From contig JAJVII010000047.1 in assembly GCA_022072085.1 (NCBI GenBank), positions 1 to 64,000 of the forward strand: 64,000 nt of DNA, given 5' to 3'. This DNA is from Phycisphaerae bacterium (lineage in GTDB: Bacteria > Planctomycetota > Phycisphaerae > JAJVII01). Position 1 is the first letter of the stretch; the number at the start of each line of letters is the position of its first letter. This document shows, one piece after another, positions 59,465 through 64,000 of this stretch. The notes below the pieces were generated by a model. It saw only the letters and a list, made by a program, of their open reading frames with translations. It had not been told where the DNA came from and ran no database searches. Position numbers and translations under genes: made by a program.

Positions 59465-60340
59465 CTACTCTTCTTCGCCGTCGCCGGCGGCCCGCTCCAT
59501 CTGGTCGTGCAGCATCCGCAGCGTGTCGCGCTCGAGCTGCCGCACGCGCTCGCGGGTCAGGCCGATCTTCTCGCCGATCTCCTTGAGCGTCAGCGGATCG
59601 GCCCCGTCCAGCCCGAACCGCAGCCGCAGGATCGTCGCACTTCGCTGGTCGATGCGTTCCAGCAGCCCCTTGACGGCCTTCAGCTCGTCGCCGGTCAGCA
59701 CCTCGTCGCCGGGGTCGGTGGCGTTCTCGTCCTCCAGCGACTCGCTCAGGTTGACGCCCTCGGGATCGATGCCCGTCTGGCTGCGCGAGCTGTAGGCCTT
59801 CACCGCCTTGCGGACGATGCGCACCTTCTTGGCGGGCAGTTCCAGCGCCGTCGCCAACTCGTCCACGCTCGGCGATCGCCCCAGCTTGTCCTCCAGGGCC
59901 GCCACCGCGTGGCGATACTTGCTGATGAGGTCCACCATGTAGGCCGGGATATGGATCGGCTGGGCCGCGTTGATCAGCGCCCGTTTGATCGACTGCTTGA
60001 TCCACCAGCTCGCATAGGTGCTGAACCGGTTGCCGAAGCTGGGGTCGAAGTTCTCCACCGCCTTGATCAGCCCGATGTTGCCTTCCTCGATCAGGTCGAT
60101 CAGCGGCAGCCCCCGCCGCGTGTAGTTCTTGGCGATGTTGACGACCAGCCGCAGATTTGCCCGCACCATGCGATCGCGCGCCGCCCCGTCGCCGGCCGCG
60201 ATCTGCCGCGCAAGATCCTTCTCCTCCTGCTCGGTGAGCAGGGCGGTCTCGTTGATCTCGCGCAGATAGCTTTGCAGGCCGGTTTCCACGTCCCTGCTCT
60301 CCCGCGCTCTGGGCTGGTGTGTGGCGGCTCCCGTTCCCAT
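59465..60340 (-). CDS. RpoD-family RNA polymerase sigma factor
   Basis: A 291-residue sigma-70 factor without region 1.1. Region 1.2 is [23 protein letters not shown]. Regions 2.1-2.4 include [26 protein letters not shown] and [19 protein letters not shown]. Region 3 is [15 protein letters not shown], and region 4.2 is [21 protein letters not shown]. It could be the principal or a group 2 sigma factor; the DNA-contacting residues are close to the consensus type, in line with the TTGACA/TAnnnT promoters in this window. An acidic tail ends the protein. Confidence 0.93.
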   Translation of the reverse strand: MGTGAATHQPRARESRDVETGLQSYLREINETALLTEQEEKDLARQIAAGDGAARDRMVRANLRLVVNIAKNYTRRGLPLIDLIEEGNIGLIKAVENFDPSFGNRFSTYASWWIKQSIKRALINAAQPIHIPAYMVDLISKYRHAVAALEDKLGRSPSVDELATALELPAKKVRIVRKAVKAYSSRSQTGIDPEGVNLSESLEDENATDPGDEVLTGDELKAVKGLLERIDQRSATILRLRFGLDGADPLTLKEIGEKIGLTRERVRQLERDTLRMLHDQMERAAGDGEEE

Positions 60341-60546
60341 TCCATCCTACCTTACTATAGGCATCCGCTCAATCTATCGGCTGACCGGGCAGGGCGGTTA
60401 ACATCCCTCTGCCGCCGCGTTACCGGACCTGGCACAGCAGTCTACGCCCCGGCCTCCCGCCTGACGCGTGGCTTTCGGGTTAGGTGTTCGTGGGACGCCC
60501 GCGGCGGCCGGCCGGGCCGGGGACTGGCCCGCCTTCCAGGGAATCG

Positions 60547-61209
60547 CTACGTCTCATCCTCGTCCAGATCGGCCAGCAGGGCCTCGGCCTCTTCGTCCGT
60601 GGGGATGGGCACTTCGGGCAGAACCTCCCACTTGGGCTTTGCTGCCCGCCGCTCGGTGTCCGCCTCCAGCACCTCGGCCCCGCCGCCAGCCGCCGCCACG
60701 CGGTCGCCGCCCGGGCCGTCCCGGCCGGGGAACCCCACGCTCTCGCTCCAGGGCCAACGCCGGTCCGGGTCCTGCCGCTCGACCATCTCCACCGCGAGCA
60801 GCCGGTCGGCCGCCGTCAGCAACCGGTCGCACGCGTCGAGGAACCGCCCTTGCAGCCGGGGCGGCGCCGAGGCCATCAGGACGCGGGCCTCGCGGGCCGC
60901 CTGGTAGGCCGCCTGCCGCGTGGACTCGCGTTCGCGGAGCGACCAGAACCGCCGCAGGTCCTGCCAGTAGCCCTGGAACTCGGGATCGACCATCCACTTG
61001 CGGAGGTAGGTCACAGAAATCTTGCAGGCGTCCGCCGCCTCCATGAGCCCGGCCCCCGGGTTGGCCGCGAAGTAGCGAGCCACGTCCCGCTGCTGCTTGG
61101 TCAGCCGATTCTTCTCCCGATGGGCCGCCAGTTGCGGGAAGCGGTGATTGTCGTCCGGGTTAGGGCTCGCGTTCGCGTTCCGCCGGTCGGGCTGGTTGAA
61201 ACTGTTCAT
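60547..61209 (-). CDS. Terminase-small-subunit-like/HTH hypothetical protein
   Basis: A 220-residue protein. Residues ~35-75 (LTKQQRDVARYFAANPGAGLMEAADACKISVTYLRKWM) look like the helix-turn-helix of phage terminase small subunits (TerS-like). A helical middle part and an acidic C-terminus follow (IPTDEEAEALLADLDEDE). No other phage gene is nearby, so it may be a domesticated or stand-alone DNA-binding protein. GGGAG lies five bases before the ATG. Confidence 0.55.
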   Translation of the reverse strand: MNSFNQPDRRNANASPNPDDNHRFPQLAAHREKNRLTKQQRDVARYFAANPGAGLMEAADACKISVTYLRKWMVDPEFQGYWQDLRRFWSLRERESTRQAAYQAAREARVLMASAPPRLQGRFLDACDRLLTAADRLLAVEMVERQDPDRRWPWSESVGFPGRDGPGGDRVAAAGGGAEVLEADTERRAAKPKWEVLPEVPIPTDEEAEALLADLDEDET

Positions 61210-61235
61210 GGCGGCTCCCTGGGGGAAAGTGGATC

Positions 61236-61277
61236 GTGATCCGTGGCTAGAGGTCTGTGGCCAGTGGTCAGTTGGTA
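61236..61277. repeat. Heptameric GTGGCTA-type array upstream of the TerS-like gene
   Basis: Six consecutive heptamers (units GTGATCC, GTGGCTA, GTGGCCA, GTGGTCA and variants), the same family and orientation as 49293-49341. In the direction of transcription they read TAGCCAC toward the start codon. Confidence 0.75.
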
Positions 61278-61550
61278 GTGGGCCGTGTCGCCGATCTCGG
61301 GCGGCAGTCCGGGCTCGGGGAGGGGGCGGGTCCTAAGAGAGGGGGACAGGTCCCCTTTTCGCGAAGACGCGAAAAGCAGACCAGTCCCCGGGCCCGCCCC
61401 TTTCCCGAGCCCTCACCCCCCCTCCCACGCGAGGAGGTCTTTCCGGCGTGATCGGGACCTGAGGCGGCAGAGAGCCATCGAGTGCCTATCCATAAGGCGT
61501 TGTTTGTCACTGTGTTGCAGTTTAATTGCCCCATCCGCCCCACCTCCCAT
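61278..61550. other. Gene-free segment with a compound hairpin
   Basis: No supported gene. GGGGAC-AG-GTCCCC (61342-61355) is followed directly by TTTTCGCG-AAGA-CGCGAAAA (61356-61375). GGGGACAGG..TTTTCGCG sequences recur between genes in planctomycete genomes. Confidence 0.45.
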
Positions 61551-61585
61551 CTGGCCGCTGACCTCTAGCTTCTAGCTCCTAGTCT
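61551..61585. repeat. Heptameric CTAGCTT-type array
   Basis: Five consecutive heptamers beginning CTGGCCG, CTGACCT, CTAGCTT and so on, opposite in sense to 61236-61277. AT-rich DNA with repeated ATTATAT follows to about 61645, and no gene is visible up to 61825. Confidence 0.75.
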
Positions 61586-61825
61586 TCCATGTATTATATA
61601 TCCGATTTTGGAGCACGCAAGAAAATGTATTGTATTATATAGACAATCAGCGTAATGCAATCCAACCCCCAGCCGTCAAATTCGGGACCCGCCATCCCAG
61701 CCAAGGCCGACGTATTGTGGGTGTAGCTGCACGTCGTTGACATGAACCATTCAGTATTGCGTGTAAGGCAAGATACATGGACGGTGTCCCACTGACAGTT
61801 GAAGGTGGCGGCTCCGAGGCTCTGG

Positions 61826-61858
61826 CAAGCCACTGACCGCGAGCCACTGATCCCCTCA
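61826..61858. repeat. Heptameric CGAGCCA-type array at the end of the SpoIIAA-like gene
   Basis: At least four heptamers (CAAGCCA, CTGACCG, CGAGCCA, CTGATCC), ending at the stop codon of the SpoIIAA-like gene at 61856. It is close in sequence to 49745-49772. Confidence 0.72.
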
Positions 61859-62248
61859 GTCCTCCTCCACCGCCATGCCCAGCCAGGCCAGGGCGGCGTC
61901 CATGTCGCGGAAGACCGACACTTCCTCCGGCGTCGCGCCGTCCGACAGCAACTCATACATTCGGCCGAGCGCGAACGTCGGGTCCGACGGGGCGACGATG
62001 GCGGTGCGGAACGGCGTCGGCGGGCCCTCGCGGTTGGCTGACAGGTCGGCCAGGCTCCGCAGGCCAGCCCGAGTGAGATCGAGGCGGCTGACGTCCCGCT
62101 GATCGACCAGTTCGCTGAAGCCGGGGGAGTAGTCGGGGTCGGCCCGCATGCGGCGGTAGAGGGCGAGCACCTGCTGGTCGTCCACGTCGCCGGTGCAGAT
62201 GACCCGCACCAGACGGGCGGATTTGTCGATCTGGTAAGTGACGGGCAT
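61856..62248 (-). CDS. SpoIIAA/STAS-like protein
   Basis: A 130-residue single-domain protein: MPVTYQIDKSARLVRVICTGDVDDQQVLALYRRM, then FSELVDQRDVSRLDLTRAGLRSL, FRTAIVAPSDPTFALGRMYE and VFRDMDAALAWLG. This is the SpoIIAA-like pattern found across environmental bacteria, distantly STAS-like, with no partner kinase or sigma factor adjacent. The function is unknown. The start at 62248 gives the family N-terminus. A promoter is visible at 62326-62354. Confidence 0.72.
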   Translation of the reverse strand: MPVTYQIDKSARLVRVICTGDVDDQQVLALYRRMRADPDYSPGFSELVDQRDVSRLDLTRAGLRSLADLSANREGPPTPFRTAIVAPSDPTFALGRMYELLSDGATPEEVSVFRDMDAALAWLGMAVEED

Positions 62249-62325
62249 GGCAGCCACCGTCGGGCCGCGCCCCGGCAGCCAGCGGCGGCCGCAAGATGTC
62301 TCGCCGCCTGATCCCCTGTACTTCA

Positions 62326-62354
62326 ATTGTTGCACACGGGCGTGGCAAAGTCAA
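62326..62354 (-). promoter_or_regulatory. Promoter of the SpoIIAA-like gene
   Basis: TTGACT at 62349-62354, 17-base spacer, AACAAT at 62326-62331 on the minus strand. Confidence 0.4.
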
Positions 62355-62387
62355 AGGACGGGCGGGGGGGCGGGAAGGGATGTACAG

Positions 62388-62417
62388 GCAAACGCCCCGG
62401 GCGCGGGGCCCGAGGCG
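62388..62417 (-). terminator. Intrinsic terminator of rpsA
   Basis: On the minus strand, a 10-bp stem CGCCTCGGGC/GCCCGGGGCG (one G-U pair; 62408-62417 with 62393-62402) and a 5-base loop, followed by TTTGCC. It lies 40 bases after the rpsA stop. Confidence 0.65.
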
Positions 62418-62457
62418 TGTGGGGGTGGCATGAATGTGGCTGCCGGTCGGTCCGGGG

Positions 62458-64000
62458 CTACTCCTGCTTGGGCTCGTCCTCGGCAGAGGCAGGCTGGTCG
62501 GCCTTGGGGGCGTCGGACTTGGCCGGCTTCTGGAAGAGGACCTGGTCGATGATGTCCGAGGCGATGCCCGTCTCGGCGCCGTGGAGCCCGCCGCGGCGGC
62601 GGACCGGCTGGGCGGCCTGGCCGCCTTCGCCGGAGTCGCTCTCGGCGGCCCACTGGGCCCGCTTGAGCGAGAGACCGATCTTGCGCTCCTCGGTGTCCAC
62701 GCGGAGAATCTTGACCTGGACCTTGTCGCCGACCTTGACGACCTCAGAGGGATCCTCGACCTTGTGGTCGGCCAACTCGGAAATGTGGAGCAGGCCTTCG
62801 AGGTCCTCTTCGAGCTCGACGAAGACGCCGAAGTTGGTGATCTTGGTGACCGTGCCCTCGACGATCTGGCCGGGCAGGTAGTGGTCGGGAACGGCGCGGA
62901 GCCAGGGGTCTTCGGTGAGCTGCTTGTAGCCGAGGGCGATGCGCTGCTTCTCCTCGTCGACCGAGAGGACGACGCAGCGAATCTGCTGGCCCTTGGTGAG
63001 CATCTCGTTGGGGTGGCCGATCTTCTTGGTCCACGAGAGGTCGGAGACGTGCAGCAGGCCGTCGATGCCTTCCTCGATCTCGACGAAGGCGCCGTAGTTG
63101 GTAAGGTTGCGGACGGTGCCCTCGACGACGGTGTTGGGCGGATACTTCTCCGCGACCAGCGTCCAGGGGTTGACCTCCGTCTGCTTCATGCCCAGTGAAA
63201 TTTCCTGCTTGGACTGATCTATGTCGAGAACTACGACATCGATCACATCCCCCACGCTCAGAATCTCGCTGGGGTGGTTGATGCGGCGGGTCCAGCTCAT
63301 CTCGCTGATGTGCACGAGACCCTCGACGCCCTCCTCGAGCTTGACGAAGGCGCCGTAGCTCATGATGTTGACAACCTCGCCCTTTACGCGGCTGGCGACA
63401 GGGTAGCGATCGCCGATCGATTCCCACGGGCTCGGCTGCTTCTGCTTGAGGCCCAGGGCGATCTTCTCTTTCTCGCGATCGATGTTGAGTACCTTGACTT
63501 CCAGCTCCTGGTCGATGCGCACGACCTCGCTGGGGTGGCTGACGCGGCCCCAACTCATGTCGGTGATGTGAAGCAGGCCGTCGATGCCGCCGAGGTCCAC
63601 GAACGCGCCGAAATCGGCGATGTTCTTGACCACGCCCTTGACGATCTGGCCCTCCTCGAGGGTCTTGAGAAGTTCCTCTTTCGCCTTCGCCCGGCGCTCC
63701 TCGATGAGCCGCCGCCGCGAAATCACGATATTGCGGCGGTCTTCATCTATCTTCAAGATGACGGCCTCGATGCGCTGGCCAATATACGTCGCGATGTCGG
63801 CCGGTCGGCGGATGTCCACCTGCGACGCCGGCAGGAACACCGGCACGCCGATATCCACGAGCAGGCCGCCCTTGATCTTCCGCATCACCGTCCCCCCGAC
63901 CGGGTCGCCCTCGCTCTTGTTTTCCAGGATGTTCTGCCACGCCCGGATGCGGTCGGCCTTGCGCTTGGAGAGCTGAATCTGGCCGCCTTCGCTCTCGACG
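62458..64000 (-). CDS. rpsA: 30S ribosomal protein S1 (5' end beyond the window)
   Basis: The frame stays open to the window edge, so the N-terminus is missing; about 514 residues are visible. Successive S1 (OB-fold) domains are clear: [76 protein letters not shown] and [19 protein letters not shown], so five are at least partly seen. A low-complexity acidic/Ala-rich tail ends the protein. S1 unwinds and delivers mRNA to the 30S subunit, which matters for the many genes here without a Shine-Dalgarno sequence. Confidence 0.96.
   Translation of the reverse strand, partial: VESEGGQIQLSKRKADRIRAWQNILENKSEGDPVGGTVMRKIKGGLLVDIGVPVFLPASQVDIRRPADIATYIGQRIEAVILKIDEDRRNIVISRRRLIEERRAKAKEELLKTLEEGQIVKGVVKNIADFGAFVDLGGIDGLLHITDMSWGRVSHPSEVVRIDQELEVKVLNIDREKEKIALGLKQKQPSPWESIGDRYPVASRVKGEVVNIMSYGAFVKLEEGVEGLVHISEMSWTRRINHPSEILSVGDVIDVVVLDIDQSKQEISLGMKQTEVNPWTLVAEKYPPNTVVEGTVRNLTNYGAFVEIEEGIDGLLHVSDLSWTKKIGHPNEMLTKGQQIRCVVLSVDEEKQRIALGYKQLTEDPWLRAVPDHYLPGQIVEGTVTKITNFGVFVELEEDLEGLLHISELADHKVEDPSEVVKVGDKVQVKILRVDTEERKIGLSLKRAQWAAESDSGEGGQAAQPVRRRGGLHGAETGIASDIIDQVLFQKPAKSDAPKADQPASAEDEPKQE

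Noticed and set aside
60547-61209. A prophage remnant around the TerS-like gene
   Set aside because: No terminase large subunit, portal, capsid or integrase gene lies nearby.

Overview
The window is high-GC bacterial chromosome with a planctomycete character, most like class Phycisphaerae. Three loci encode PEP-CTERM-tailed proteins. There are large secreted RIFT-barrel/lyase-like and DUF4091/GH123-like proteins, two Gfo/Idh/MocA oxidoreductases, a SpoVG protein with a zinc-ribbon insert, and intergenic DNA built from short degenerate repeats. This lineage call is inference from gene content; there is no rRNA in the window.

Layout. 0-2 kb is a decayed accessory patch: an integrase remnant, a small membrane protein and a PEP-CTERM remnant. 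2-18.4 kb is mostly housekeeping: APH-like kinase, carA behind a structured leader, a Gfo/Idh/MocA oxidoreductase, zinc-ribbon protein, YjbQ, der, a second oxidoreductase, tyrS, a CPBP protease, hemL, tsaB, a metallophosphoesterase, yidC and tRNA-Ser(UGA). 18.4-18.9 kb holds a candidate orphan small RNA. 18.9-39 kb is a carbohydrate and small-molecule catabolic island: GH123-like and PL26/YetA-like secreted proteins, transglutaminase, PfkB kinase, alanine/glycine:cation symporter, a second PL26-like protein, class III aminotransferase, alpha-oxoamine synthase-like enzyme, M20 peptidase, GH20, SGNH hydrolase and a phytanoyl-CoA dioxygenase-like protein.

39-53.6 kb is an amino-acid cluster, all on the minus strand: ilvB, ilvH, ilvC, a four-helix-bundle (23S IVP-type) gene, hom, a PGM-like proposed homoserine kinase, lysC, a nuclease, cimA, valS and a bifunctional nuclease. 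Together these cover aspartate to homoserine phosphate, the citramalate route to 2-oxobutyrate, the shared branched-chain steps, and charging of valine. 53.6-64 kb holds spoVG-ispE, a radical SAM gene, two PEP-CTERM genes, apt, an RpoD-family sigma factor, a terminase-small-subunit-like protein, a SpoIIAA-like protein and the 3' part of rpsA, which runs off the window end.

Regulation visible in the DNA. cimA has a textbook attenuator: a promoter, a 33-codon leader peptide ending in Leu/Ile/Val-rich codons, and an intrinsic terminator. carA and ilvB have long structured leaders. Several promoters fit TTGAC(A/T/C)-N16-18-TAnnnT with TAGCAT a frequent -10, and some place the start site at the ATG itself (leaderless genes). 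Many intergenic gaps consist of degenerate tandem heptamers (period exactly 7), often as facing inverted arms. They abut start and stop codons and replace the Shine-Dalgarno region of der, apgM-like, hom and ilvH. One pair of arms flanks the four-helix-bundle gene, and this repeat system is the most novel-looking signal in the window.
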